The position numbers and the translations under genes are program-made. 37,069 nucleotides of DNA from Gymnopilus junonius (lineage: Eukaryota; Basidiomycota; Agaricomycetes; Agaricales; Galerinaceae), in NCBI GenBank assembly GCA_015501075.1, contig JADNYJ010000316.1, positions 1-37,069 on the forward strand, written 5' to 3'. Below, piece after piece: positions 20,186-31,147 of the stretch. Under the pieces are notes generated by a model that did not search any database, was not told the origin of the DNA, and was given only the letters and a program-made list of their open reading frames with translations. How positions within the stretch are numbered: the first letter of the stretch is position 1; each line of letters opens with the position of its first letter.

Positions 20186-22765
20186 ATGCCATTCAGCCGC
20201 CTCATCAACACCGCGTTCGCCACCAGCACCACCATCGTCCGTGGTCCCTCCCCCTCTTCCGCCTCTCCCGGGTCGGGTGGTAGGAAAAGCTTTTGCTCGC
20301 ATGGCGCACGTACCTTGCGAGGTGGAGCATCCTCGTCAGCACCTGCTCCTCCACAAGCGCATTCGGCCTTCTCACATCTCTCGAGCTCGACCTCACCCGC
20401 GCGGTTCTTCAGCACACTCGTTACGGCTGTGAAAACGGCGCTGCCGGCGGTGGTATCGCTGTCCCTCCCTCTTCCTCATCTTCCTCATCTCCCTTCGCCT
20501 CACGCTCTCGGATCCAATTTCAGCTCGAGGGTGATGTGTACCCACGTCCACACACACGAGCAAACACAGGCACAGGCACAGGCGCGGACCTACACCGCCG
20601 ACCTGGAACGCCTATTCCACGGCAACTTGGAGTATATAACGCGTATGGAGACGGACTATCCAGGTGTATTGGTTAAATCAGCGAATGAGCCTCAGAGTGC
20701 GTTTTTTGGTCTCCTTTTCGCTTCTTTTGCTTTTGCTTTTACTCTTACTCTTACTTTTACTCTTACTTTTACTTTTACTTTTACTTTACTTGAAATCTCT
20801 GACCCTCATTGTGATTTGTAGAACCTTCAATGATGATCCTAGACTGTGCAGACAGCAGGTGAGATGAGATGGTGTTAACGCGTCTACCTCTCCCCATTCC
20901 CCTCTCATATCTCATATCTCATCTCTCATCTCGTTTTTCGTTTTTCAGAGTAGACGAACAAGCGATATTCTCCGCACCGCTAGGAACGGCGTTCACGACG
21001 AGCAATATCGCGAATCGGTTCAATGAGGAGGATGTGAACACGTAAGTCCTTCCTCTTCTCTCCCTTCCCTTCCCTCCCATCCTCCTCCATCCTCCATCCT
21101 CCATCCTCCTTCCCCAATACACCCCGCTCACGCTCACGCTCACCCCCTCCTCCCCACACCCTAGAAACGCCGTACTCGCATTCGCCATCTCATCCCTCAA
21201 AGTCCGACACATCGTCGTGTTGGGACATTACGGATGCGGCGGGATCGCGAATTCGATGATGATGCCCAACCCGGGATCTGTCAGTGTCCAGGATCCGAAT
21301 ATGCCTAACCAGGGATCTGTACAGGATTCGATGATGCCTAACCAGGGATCTGTACAGGATTCGATCTTGCCAACGCCAACGGCAGAAGCGGCGGTACAGA
21401 GGTGGATTCAACCCGTGAGGGAGTTGTATGAGATGTCGTTGAGGTATGTGTGGTTGAAATTTCTACCAAAAAATTTTTTTTCCGTTTTTGTTTTCGTTGT
21501 TGGTGGTTGGTCTTATCGGCAGCGGCGGCGGCGGCGGTCTCTTCTCCTTGCTCCCTACTTCCTCCTTTTACCTTCATACCTTACAATGACTCCTGACACT
21601 AATTCACTACCGCGTTTTGTACTTCATTCCAGACCAGAAATCATAGCCCACCGAGAAAAAGCCAAGATGGAGCCGTTGATTGAGTTGCCGGGTATTCGTG
21701 AACGTGAGTTGTGTTCTTGCTTTTTGCTTTTTGCTTTTGGATCTTTTGCTTTTTTTTTTGCATTTTTCTTTGGTTTGGCTTTAACGCCTGTGTTTACTTC
21801 CGTTCTTTCATATTCAAATACCCTTTCCTTCTTCCTTCTTCCTTCTTCCTTCTTCCTTTTTTTCTTCTTCTCGTCCCTCTACGGTCGTATCGTTTATCAT
21901 CATCATCTAACTTTGATCGCTCGATTTCATCTTTAATCCAACTTAATTTAATTTAATTTGTTGCCGTTCTTTCATCCTCTCATCCTTCATTCGACTTCTT
22001 CCTTCCCTTCTGCTCTTCCTCTCATTTCGTTTCCGATTTTTTTTATCATCCCTCCTTTTTTCCGCCTTTGCTCACTCTGCTTGCTTCCCTCCTGCACTAA
22101 TTTATTTTCTTTTCTTTGACTAGGTCGTTTTTTGTTTTTTTTTTCTCCTTTGTCTTTCGCCTTTGTTTTTTTTGCCTTGTCGTGACCTTGGCCTTTGGTA
22201 TCATTTCCGTTTATCTCGATTTTGGTTTTTGTTCTGATTTTTGTTCTGATTCTGATTCTAATTCCCATTCCCATTCCCATTCCCATTACCATTCTAATTC
22301 TAATATACCCCTTTACCTTCCTCAAAAGCCGCATTCCGCGCTCTGATCGAGGAGAACTTGAAGCTCAACGTGAAAAAAGTCGCGAATTCCAGGGTGATCC
22401 AGGAGGTACGTTGGGTTCATTCATTGTCGTGGTCGTAGTCGTGTCTCTTTTTCTTCTCTTCACTTCACTTCACCTCTCCTCTCCTCTCCTCTCCTCTCCT
22501 CTCTTCTCTTCTGCACCAGCACAAATCCTGACGACCCTTTTCATCAAAAAAGAAATTCGCATCTTTATCACCCACGCGTGAAAACGCATCAGCATCAGCT
22601 CATGGGCAAGAGTCAGAGCAGGAGTTAGAGCAGGACGTGTTCATCCACGGATTGATATACGATATGGAGTCCGGACGGGTGTTTGATCTGGGCGTGTCGG
22701 TAGGTCCGCCTGGGAGGGAGGTGCCAAGGAGTCCGTTCCCGCTTGTTGGGTCGTCTCAGGTCTGA
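20186..22765 (+). CDS. Beta-class carbonic anhydrase, probably mitochondrial
   Basis: Seven exons (20186-20696, 20822-20858, 20949-21041, 21165-21443, 21633-21703, 22329-22405, 22553-22765) join in frame to 426 aa. The Ser/Arg-rich leader of about 150 aa (MPFSRLINTAFATSTT..., then SPARFFSTLV) suggests mitochondrial import. The catalytic core has ILDCADSRV (Cys179, Asp181 and Arg183), SNIANRF, and LGHYGCGG (His235, Cys238). Cys179, His235 and Cys238 are the zinc ligands of beta carbonic anhydrases, which hydrate CO2 to bicarbonate. Right after HYGCGG lies an insert with three MPNQGSVQDS-like repeats. The C-terminal part keeps FIHGLIYDMESGRV. Exon 7's start is the least certain: AAAAAAG at 22552, preceded by a CTGAC branch site, is the acceptor that keeps frame. 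Intron 5 is unusually long (625 nt) and pyrimidine-rich. Confidence 0.9.
20730..20790 (+). repeat. (TTTTAC)n / (TTAC)n tract in carbonic anhydrase intron 1
   Basis: Repeated TTTTACT/CTTACT units precede the acceptor of intron 1 and act as an extended polypyrimidine-like tract. Confidence 0.8.
21271..21368 (+). repeat. In-frame tandem repeat within the carbonic anhydrase
   Basis: Two nearly identical copies and one diverged copy of a unit of about 33 nt (ATGCCTAACCAGGGATCTGT...) encode MPNQGSVQDS-type repeats. All units keep the reading frame. Confidence 0.85.
22258..22287 (+). repeat. (CCCATT)n repeat in carbonic anhydrase intron 5
   Basis: Four to five copies of CCCATT near the 3' end of the long intron 5. 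Confidence 0.85.
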
Positions 22766-23838
22766 GCAGGGGCGAGGCGAGGGACAGGGGGGAGGGGGGC
22801 GCAGATCAGAAGGGGCCGCAGCTTAAAGAGTGAAAAGTAATGTAGTGCGTCGTCTTTTTCCTGTGTAGTTTGGTTGAGGGGTTTTTTTTTTTGATGACGC
22901 TATCCTTCTTTCATTTTAGGATATTTGTACTACGTATATCATTTCATTTATCGTTTATCATCTGTCGTTTATAGTTTACTCGAGTTTTGTACTGGGCAGA
23001 TACAGCCTCTGAGTGGAATTCATCAGCCATTTCGCTGTTTTTACATCAAGGTTGTCAGTGTTGGGTCGCGCCATGAAAATGGAATAGGTAAGAAAGGGAA
23101 AGATAAATCGCCGAAACATTAGAAACGCAAGATCTCATCCGTATTTGATTCCGAGCTGGGAATTGGTCCATATGTGATAGTCCCTTCTAACCACTTCCTA
23201 CTCTAATTATTTGACGTACCCAAACAGAAAGAGGCGGAAAGACATCGATAAGCCACATGAAAAATCAAATTCATCACACGTTTTTCTAACCAGGCCGAGG
23301 GCGCAGTGTGGAGTATTGACTGAAAGGTATATTTTAGAATCGCAACATCTAGTAAGTAAACGGTTGATTATCCCAAGATTATCCGCTTCAGTACTTCAGT
23401 AAAATCACGCCAAATGACGATGAAACCGCCTTTTGATTTGTCGAGAACACTGAGGACTATAGGAATCAAATGAGAAAGAATGGTACAAGGAGATTGACAC
23501 GTACCTGGACAAGGTATGATAATAGCGACTTAGGGCGATCTGTTTCGTTACGGAAATCCCTGGGAACAGTTGTAACGCGATGAGCACGTGGTGAGCAACG
23601 TTACTCTTCTGTCCTGCAGATATGTAGCCATCCTCTCCTTACATCTTCTCTTTTATTCTTTCTTTCTTTTTCTCTATTCCTTACTTTACTTTCTTTGGAT
23701 GCTGTCCCACCGGTGGCTGCCTTTGCAGTTAGGGAGAGCTGGACCGGCTACGTCCCCTTTGCAGTATCCTTCATTTTTCTTAAAGTACACGAAGAGCTGG
23801 CGAGGTCGTTAGGGCATCCTAATAGTTACCTGAATTAC
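22766..23838. other. Intergenic, no gene supported
   Basis: This lies between the carbonic anhydrase stop and the transposase fragment. It contains a G-rich stretch just after the stop (22766-22815) and short AT-rich segments. Short ORFs show no motif. Confidence 0.5.
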
Positions 23839-24636
23839 TTATGTAATGCTGCCAGCCAAAATTGATTCCAATTCATCTTTCCATCCATCCGACGCCACGA
23901 CCGCATACTTTCCCCGTAATGCCTCCTTCAAGAGCTTTGTGACAACGGAATTTGCATCATCGAGGAGCCGGCCGGACACCTGCTGGCGAGTTGGTATGAC
24001 ATCTCCAGCAGTCGCACGAAAGAGGTAGAAGAGCTTGATCACTTCTATATCTTCAACCCAACGAAAAGGCAAGTTGGCAGAGATGGTTGCACGGAGGAAC
24101 TGGGTCTGGACGATCTTAGCCTGTTCCCCTGAAAAAGGAACCTGGATTCCACGAAACACTTGAAGCTTAGACTGTTTCAGTGATGCCTCGACTTTGGTAA
24201 GCAATTTTCTCTTCTTGGGTTGGCTGTCTTCCTCATCCTCGGAGTCCTCTCGCACTCTCTTCCCAGCTTTCTTCTGCAGCTCTTTAGCCATATTCCTTGC
24301 TTCCCTCGATGCATTTGGACATGGATTATTGCCACCTTTCCCAAGAATGTGCACGATCATGGGAGCCTTGACCCCGAGTACTCCACCGACGCCCCTTTTA
24401 CAAGCTGTCAATCAGAACTTTAGGTTTTATTAAGACTATCGCATTCTAGTGAGTCGTGACTTGCCTTCAATAACCCATGATTCCATTGACAGCTTCGGTT
24501 TTCCATCATCGTCAAGCTCGATAGCAGCACCATCAGGGCGTTCAGCCTCAATACATCCTCGACAGTGAGCACGTTGATGGGACCCATTTTGTTTTGCTCC
24601 CTCGACGAAGTGATTCCATAGAGGTCCTTTTCCCAT
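23839..24636 (-). pseudogene. Truncated hAT-type transposase fragment (BED finger plus start of DUF659)
   Basis: Exon 24636-24465 begins MGKGPLWNHFVEGAKQNGS and has a BED-like W..F and HCRGCIEA (Cys-x2-Cys). It joins exon 24404-23839 through an intron with a GC donor (GAAG|GCAAGT) and a normal AG acceptor, phase 1, giving the codon G|CT. Exon 2 has VHILGKGGNNPC (likely His/Cys of the finger), a basic nuclear-localisation-like stretch QPKKRKL, then FLRATISANLPFRWVEDIEV and GRLLDDANSVV..KYAVVASDGWKD. These match the DUF659 region of hAT-like transposases common in agaricomycetes. The protein stops soon after SDGWKD, so the catalytic core and hAT dimerisation domain are missing. It is a dead remnant or a domesticated N-terminal piece. 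Confidence 0.72.
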
Positions 24637-24925
24637 GAGGAGGTACAAGAGGAGGAGTATCGTGCAGCAGATAAATTTGTTGGCGGACCATCAATTGACG
24701 ATCACTACTGATCACTGCTCTCGTCGTACAGTCATATATTATTAGTCAGTCACCCCATTACGACTCTAAGACTTAGTTAAGGCTTAGAATGCCATTGGAT
24801 ATTTATTAAGCCTTAGTCTTAATATGTATTTAGCCCTTAAACCTTATTAAGAGATAAGTCTTCACTACAACACTGATTCCAATTCCAATTCCTTTTCATT
24901 TGTCACAGCTGACCAACAAACCGCA
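24637..24925. other. AT-rich spacer between divergent remnants
   Basis: Around 24765-24860 short TTAAG/CTTAA words recur. CTAAGACTTAGTTAAGGCTTA and TATTAAGCCTTAGTCTTAA form a loose inverted repeat. It may be a transposon end; no defined terminal inverted repeat or target duplication was established. Confidence 0.4.
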
Positions 24926-26638
24926 ATGCTGTTCAAATTTGCTTGTTACTTTCCTGCAGAAAACCCTCTTTTATTGTCGTTGACCTTCAGTCAGATAGTT
25001 GGGTTCAGGAACTATCGAAGGCGATTGCAGTGGAGCTTCACTCACGTGGTCGGACTGACGCCAAAATCGATGACCTCCGCCTCTTCAAGGTAAACTTATT
25101 CTTTCTCTCAAGAAAGGTGCGCATTGTGCCGGTGTCTTATAGGTGTCCACCTTTCTCATTCCCGCCTCAGCTCTCAACGAGGCTCTCAACGAGGCTCTCG
25201 ATAGTCTCTCATCCCTCCCTTCGCCGTCAGAGGCAATCAAGGATTCCGAAAATCTGGCTCGGGTGTTTGACGGGAAAGGGCCTCGTATCCACATTGGCCG
25301 GCTTGGCGGAGCCCCTGCCGTAAATTTCAGCCCCGTCCTCGCAGCCTTGCAGCAGAATCTCGACAATCTCGAACAAGTCGAAGTTTCTGAAGATGAAGCT
25401 TCTCTTGCTGCCTCCTACATTCGTTACCCTGTCGACTTTTATGCTAACGAGAACCTTCGTGAGGATACAATTAAAGGCCTAGTCGATGGAACGATCGGAG
25501 GGACTGGAGAATGGGCCGTTAATATGGCTGCGCTCCATGGCATCATCCTGAATATATCTGGTGGCACGACATGTTTGCTATGCTCGCCCTTGAGCTAAAG
25601 AACTCACTGGGCCTGTCTGGGGATGCTCTTTCTCAAGCCATTGTTGATTACTGCAAATTAGTATCACGAGATCAGGTTTGATATCTCATTTCTCCCACTT
25701 AGAACCTGGCGCTCACCTTCACTTGCAGTACAAGTCTTTCCGGAAGTACTGTAATTTCCCTAGTGTCCTCATTGGTATTACAGCAAATCGCTTTGAAATC
25801 TCCATCGCCGTTTGTGTGGGACCCGTCTACGTGACCAAGTTGCTCACGCTCGACCTTTCCATGGATTTCCATGCCTCTGATAATATTATCTGCCTGGCCC
25901 GTGTCTTCAAGGTATTGCGACGTCATCGGCTGGAACTCGAAAAGTATTACCAGAGCGTCAAGACCTCACCACCTCCTAAACTCTCTTGCCTATTTCCCAA
26001 CCCAACGCCGATCGATCTTTCCAAACCAACGCCCAAACTTAGCTACCGGAAGTTTCTTCCGCGAGCTGGTCAGCCAACGTCCCATATTTTGGACCTGGGC
26101 AACACCCCACCACCACTGCGATGTACACTGCACCCTCGATGATACTAACGAGGAGGTTATTGTCAAGTTTGCGGCGCGTTACAATGAAGCAGCGCATCGG
26201 CTCCTTGCCAAAGTTCAACTTGCCCCGAAACTACACTTCTGTGGGCGTGTCGTTGGTGACCTATACATGGTTGATATGGAACGCGTTGATGGAATGTCTG
26301 TTTGGTAGCTCCAACAGGACAAAACCCCAATTCCTGAAGTCGTCGCAACAAAGGTCGAGGAGGCAGTGCGTCTCCTTCATGAGCAAGGTATAGTCTTTGG
26401 GGACTTACGGAGCAACAACATTCTCTATGTTGCATCTGGAGCTGAGGCTCATGCCGTTCTCATTGACTTTGATTGGCCCGGGGAGGATGGCAAAAGCAGA
26501 TATCCGGCCACCCTCAACCGTATCACTGACGGTAAGACCTGGCATGTGGATGTTTCGCCTTATCATATTATGCGTAAAGCCCATGATTTATGGCAGCTGG
26601 AGCAACTGAAGGTGCTTTGTAAATCCAATAACACTTAA
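24926..26638 (+). pseudogene. Broken Crinkler (CRN)-like protein with a C-terminal kinase-like domain
   Basis: A Crinkler header is visible: PSFIVVDLQSDSWVQELSKA, then DDLRLFK joined by intron 25090-25142 to VSTFLIP. Next come LARVF and RIHIGRLGG. A middle region has DLSMDFHASDNIICLARVF. The C-terminal part is kinase-like: EEVIVKFAARYNEAAHRLLA (a VVK-type Lys), LHEQGIVFGDLRSNNILY (an HGD-like catalytic loop, here FGDLR) and AVLIDFDWPGEDGKSRYP (a DFD/DFG-like site). Fungal CRN-kinase proteins are thought to be nuclear-acting effectors or conflict proteins. Lesions are a frame change near 24960 right after the probable ATG, an extra AT near 25550, a frame change within about 26050-26110, and a TAG at 26306-26308 in the kinase part. 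At least one further intron (about 25677-25727) is needed. It is very likely a pseudogene. Confidence 0.72.
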
Positions 26639-27397
26639 CTGACCTTTTTGGTTTTTTCTTCCAATGTTTACTTTGGCTGTCTTGATCCCCTCGCCATCCT
26701 GCTCGGTGTTGTCAATCCGCCATCCCAGTATTGTCCTAACTACTTACGTCTAATTATGGACTAACTAGCTGCAACCTAGATACCACTTCAATATGATTAT
26801 TCTAATCTGTGTTCACTACGACCCTGATATCCCCATTCTTGACAAACGGTCCTTACTCGAGACGTTCGGAGTTAAATTAGTGCGCATTTCATTGAGTTCA
26901 TTCATCGTCGCCTTCTGACAAAAGTCGCCCATGGGCCATTAAGTTACTCACAGAAATGATGATTATTTCGATTTACTACACAAAGGCGGTTATATCTGCT
27001 CTATTTGAGTAAGCCCATTCAACCTCACATCATTTTCGCCCGGCTGATAGAGAGCAGTATCTGACCCCGACGAGAAGAAGATGAAAGGCCAAACTTGGTG
27101 CCGAACAGATTGGTTCTAGTTCTCTCATAGGGTACGTCAGTTTATTCCTTTGTCTATTATTATGCGAAAGCGGAAGACGCCACATCGCATGCTTGCGGAA
27201 ATGGAACACCCCTTCCTTGGGTCGATGATCGTCCTCTGGACAAAGGGCTCCTGTGCTCGCTGCCGAGTATAAGAGCAAACCACTCTGGACCACTCTCTCA
27301 ATATCAACGCTACACAACGCAAACCAGTACGTACCGTGTATTCCTACTCGATATTCCGCACCCACTATTCCTACTAACCCTGTCCAGTATTAGAAAA
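26639..27397. other. Intergenic; upstream region of SSP-B
   Basis: No gene is supported. From about 27160 the sequence (GCGGAAGACGCCAC.TCGCATGCT, CCTCTGGA, TATAAGAGC) is similar to 28315-28445 upstream of SSP-C, so it is the duplicated promoter. Confidence 0.5.
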
Positions 27398-27697
27398 ATG
27401 CGCTTCCTACTCCTTCTCCTCCTCGTTCCCGCATGCATTGCACTGAAGACAGTCAGAGCACAAGATGATGGTCCTCTGCCGCCGGCACCGCATTGCGCCG
27501 CCTGCTATTCAAGTAAATATCTTCAAACTTTTACTATATAGAGGTGGCTCACATATGCTCGTACTTGCTATTTTGGCTGTTTAGACTGCATATCCGATTT
27601 GGGTGCCTGCGTGTGGGCCCTCCCACTTATAAATATCCCTGATGATATTTTGGGATGCATCGGGAACCTTACGTCGTGCGCAGGGGCGTGTACTTGA
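27165..27697 (+). repeat. Tandem-duplication copy 1 (promoter plus SSP-B)
   Basis: Related to 28315-28794 in the same orientation. Shared blocks are CGGAAG.CGCCACA..GCATGCT, TGATGATC..CC, ATAAGAGC.A and AATATCAAC, followed by the genes, which both start ATGCGCTTC. Confidence 0.75.
27398..27697 (+). CDS. Small secreted cysteine-rich protein (SSP-B)
   Basis: Two exons (27398-27512, 27585-27697) encode 75 aa. The signal peptide is MRFLLLLLLVPACIALKTVRA. The mature part has C-x2-C-x3-C-x6-C-x15-C-x6-C-x3-C, ending SCAGACT. The intron is phase 1 and sits immediately before the Asn that precedes the cysteine starting the NCISDLGAC block, the same relative position as in SSP-A and SSP-D. B differs from A and D by one extra cysteine at the front and one residue less in the next-to-last spacing. 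A TATAAGAG box lies at about 27269-27276. It is probably extracellular; the function and family name are unknown. It is a tandem neighbour of SSP-C, 0.8 kb downstream. Confidence 0.8.
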
Positions 27698-28511
27698 GTA
27701 GGGTAAGTCGACTTCAAGTTGTGACTGCATTTTTAATTTAGTGAGGACTGGTTTATTGATGCGCTTTTTATGGGTTTTCAGGTGGATGAAGAAGACTCTA
27801 GTTGATACAGGTCTATTTACATGTATTTGAAATGCGTTCGACCTGTTTAAACGTGGCTGTTTCATTTCAAACGATGAATTATTCTCCTTCGAAAGTACTA
27901 ATTCTTTGAACCAAACCGATGAGATGATAGGGTATATTAAGTATGAAAAGGAAAATCTTTCCCCTTTTTTCGCCGGTTATTTTATGAACCTATTTCTTAA
28001 TGTGCTTGCACTTCCAAAGTGTTAGGTGAGCACCCATTATGAACGAATATTACCTCTACTTACTGAAGCGGAATGGTGCACAAAGAAATTTCAACACTAC
28101 GAGCCTTTCCTATATTTTTCTGGCATTTCGTTAATATTCAATAATATTGGAGGATATTAAACGTCAGTGGTATTTCTTATGGCAAGTGAAAGTTAGTGGC
28201 GTAGCTAAACTTTATTTCAGCCAAGTAGCCTCATTTCTTTTGACATCAGAGTTCTGATGATTTGGTGCCGCAGATATAGAATGTCCAATAAGGCTTCCAT
28301 CGTCACAAATTATACAGAACGGAAGGCGCCACACGCATGCTGTCCGGGATGGAAAACGCCTCTTGCGGTGATGATCTGCCACTAGTCCTCTGGGATGACA
28401 GGACTCCTATCTGCGTACGAGTCACCGTCCTGCATAAGAGCGACCTCTCATTGACCACTATCCTAATATCAACACCCATATATTCATAGAAGTCGACTTT
28501 ACTGAAGGAAA
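27698..28511. other. Intergenic; contains the SSP-C upstream copy
   Basis: No gene. From about 28315 it repeats the SSP-B upstream sequence, including a TAAGAGC element near 28435. Confidence 0.5.
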
Positions 28512-28794
28512 ATGCGCTTCATCTTCGTTCTCGCTCCTGTACTCCTTGCCCTGTCAACCGGGGCAACAGTGCTTTCAGCAGACGCTGGCTGCGGTACATG
28601 CTTTTCAGGTAAGTGACAGCAGACTTAAACGTCGCAAACGTTCCTCTCCGATCGTGAAATCTAATGGATGTCTTTGGAAGATTGTTTTTCTACCTTTGAG
28701 AAATGCATCCACAACGCAGAAATATCAGAAATTTTTAGAAGCGTTTGTTTCCTGCGGTACTTCCTTACTTTCGTGCTCGGGAGTGTGTGCCTGA
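28512..28794 (+). pseudogene. Small secreted cysteine-rich protein copy with a frameshift (SSP-C)
   Basis: Exon 28512-28608 encodes the signal MRFIFVLAPVLLALSTGA and ..GCGTCFS. A phase-1 intron (28609-28680, GTAAGT..GGAAG) leads to DCFSTFEKCIHNAEISEIF. That frame then departs from the family pattern. The frame one base earlier supplies SCGTSLLSCSGVCA and a stop at 28794, which matches the SSP-B end (GCIGNLTSCAGACT). The break lies within about 28735-28755, in a run of T's. With one base corrected the cysteine spacing would match SSP-B exactly. It is either a young pseudogene or a homopolymer error in the assembly. Unshifted, the protein would end with a different tail. Confidence 0.68.
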
Positions 28795-29534
28795 GTGAGA
28801 AATCTATTGTGCGTTTTAGTGAGAGGTGACTGACGACAGTTTCTTCTAGGTAATGCAGATCAAGGACTACAGGATTGAGGCCAGATTGCTCGGATTCACG
28901 TTGTCCATAGCGCAGACAACCTGTTTAAACACCGCTTCGAAGTTCGAATGTCATATTTCTCAAATCGCGGGATATTAATCTCTCGCATCATATTATCTCG
29001 CTTTCCTTGAAATCTTATCTATGCAACTGTGCTGCACTAATCTGGCATTCATCCCACATCAGAACAAGTAGTTCCAACTCGTGGCTGTGTCCTGAGGGCA
29101 TCGTTGCTCTTGATTCCGAATTCCGGCTTCTGCCCGGCCAACACTGACTCGTCCTTCACACACATCTCGTGGCCACTCCGTCTGACTCAAACAATTGCTC
29201 CCGACTCAGATAAGTGTCTACTTTGGAACCCTTGAAGCCGTAGAAAAACCTTTTCCAATATTGCTAGCTGAACTTGAAGATCGTGCAAGTGACCACAAAA
29301 CTAGATTGCTGGGTTGGTCTGTGAAGAACTTTGCAGGGGAATAACTGTTATTGATCGAGCAGGCCACGTCTTGTCGGCCAAAATGAATCGTTTCACGCTC
29401 GCACCCCACAGAACCAGGGGGAAACAATGGGAGGTGCGTACTATATATAAATCCTTTTCTTCAACCAAGGCCAAGTCCTTTGGTATTCTTCCCTCTTTTT
29501 TACTTTCAATTTCTGCACAGCAACTCTGACGGAA
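28795..29534. other. Intergenic; possible unsupported upstream exon of the next gene
   Basis: From 29350 to 29450 a short peptide (MNRFTLAPHRTRGKQWE) is followed by a good donor (GTGCGT) and an acceptor at 29520, but the joined frame hits TGA at once. Nothing else was recognised. Confidence 0.4.
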
Positions 29535-30554
29535 ATGGATCATCGGTCTTCGAATCAAGGTTCCAGTATACCAGGACCCTCCACTCCTGAGGAAAACTTA
29601 TACGACGAATGGAAGATAATACCAAAGACTCAACAGCGTCTTCCAGGACAACCTCCCGAGTTCAATTTTCTGTTACAGAAAGCCACTAGGATCGCCAAGT
29701 GATGTCATTTTTGAAGTCTTGGGGTTCCTCGATCAGCATAAAGGGTATACCATCGAGTTAAACGGAGTGGCGTATACTAGGACCGGACAGGAGGACGAAG
29801 TTAAAAAGTATTTAATTGCCCGGGTGAGATGGAGGCAAATTGCGGAGCCCAAGTCGGATATGGTGCTTTACGAGTTTCCTTTGGTTCAGATTCCGAGCTT
29901 AGGATTTTTACAAGCGAAGGATGGATATAAGTTGGAGGACTTTGTCAAGACACGCGATTTGTGAGTCGCATCGCTTTTTATTTCCAAGACGGAATCCATA
30001 TCTGCATTTCAGTGGCAGGACTGTGGCTGAATCGAAGGATGAAGGGAAGATTGTAGAGATGGTGTCACTGTGAGTCATTGGTCCTTCCTGCTTTTGTCGA
30101 GGTTAACACGTCGTTCCAGGGTACATCCGCTGACTTTACAGCCCAACAATAGTCGGAAAGAGCGTAAGATCTACTTAAGATCGACGGCCACTAGTTGGCC
30201 TGCTTTGAATACCAGGAGGAGGATACTATACGGATTCGTCGATTATGACATCAATACAGCAGTACGTCCCGATGGTAGCCAGTTGTTCAATTGCCATTGA
30301 TTATAATTATATTGAAGAGCGCAGATGCTTCAGCCGATAGGCTCCCAGACTTTACCATGACATACGAAGAGAATACCAAGATCAGCGGCAAGATAAGAAT
30401 AAGGCGAGGGGCGTTTAATGAGACTGATAAACTTGATCACCTTATTATCTTCATCCTCTTCCTCGACCTTTTGGATTGGAACAAGGGCGACCTGAAAATA
30501 AAGTTGGATCGAAGAAATCAAGATGTGGACGAGGAACTGGAACATACCACGTAA
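29535..30554 (+). CDS. Unrecognised multi-exon protein with one apparent frameshift
   Basis: The first exon begins MDHRSSNQGSSIPGPSTPEE. It changes frame within about 29655-29700 and continues SPSDVIFEVLGFLDQHKGYT, YTRTGQEDEVKKYLIAR, and IPSLGFLQAKDGYKLEDFV to 29960. Further exons are 30013-30069 (GRTVAESKDEGKIVEMVSL), 30120-30261 (VHPLTLQPNNSRKERKIYLR, RRRILYGFVDYDINTA) and probably 30318-30554 (ADRLPDFTMTYEENTKISG, ending in TAA), joined by a GTACGT..AG intron. Without that last intron the frame ends at 30300. I do not recognise the family. No signal peptide or membrane segment is clear. Relics of its 3' exons occur at 33045-33190 and 35165-35300, so it belongs to a locally repeated unit. 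Confidence 0.55.
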
Positions 30555-31147
30555 TCTATAGTCTGTACTGTTAATACTGTTGCTGTAATTCTTGGAGACT
30601 CGATACGTCAGTGCAGAATAAATGAGATACAAATAAATCAAAGGGAGAATACACTTTAAAATGCATCCTGATCCTGGGACTCGATGTTCTTTAATGGTTC
30701 TCATATGCTGTCTTCTAAACTCCACTGCGCAGTGTCCAGAGAAAGATATGAAAATATCTAAGTTCAATGTCGAAAGCAAGAACCGGAACGTAGAGAACAA
30801 ATTTAGAACTTGAAAGTTAGTGATAAGCCTGAGACTGGTTCTTTCTGTTTAAGCGCATCCTGAGCCCTGTCCACTATTCTCTTTGTAAGCTGGGCTCCTT
30901 CTGACTGCATCTATGTGATCTTTGGATTACGGTTGGGCCACAGTTATGACTCGGAGGCAAAGAACGTAAATTCTCAGGCAATATCAGGCTCGGAATCCAA
31001 TAACATTTTAACTTGAAGGTGGGAAATTACACGTGCCACGCATTCGTTCGAATTGCCCATTGCCTCACGGTGACTGTCTATGTCATTTGTGATTGTCCAT
31101 TCTAAAACGTCGCGATAGTTATCGCAACTCCATCACCATCGCCTACA
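30555..31147. other. Intergenic; promoter side of WD40 gene 1
   Basis: No gene or repeat was recognised between the unrecognised gene and the first WD40 gene. Confidence 0.5.
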
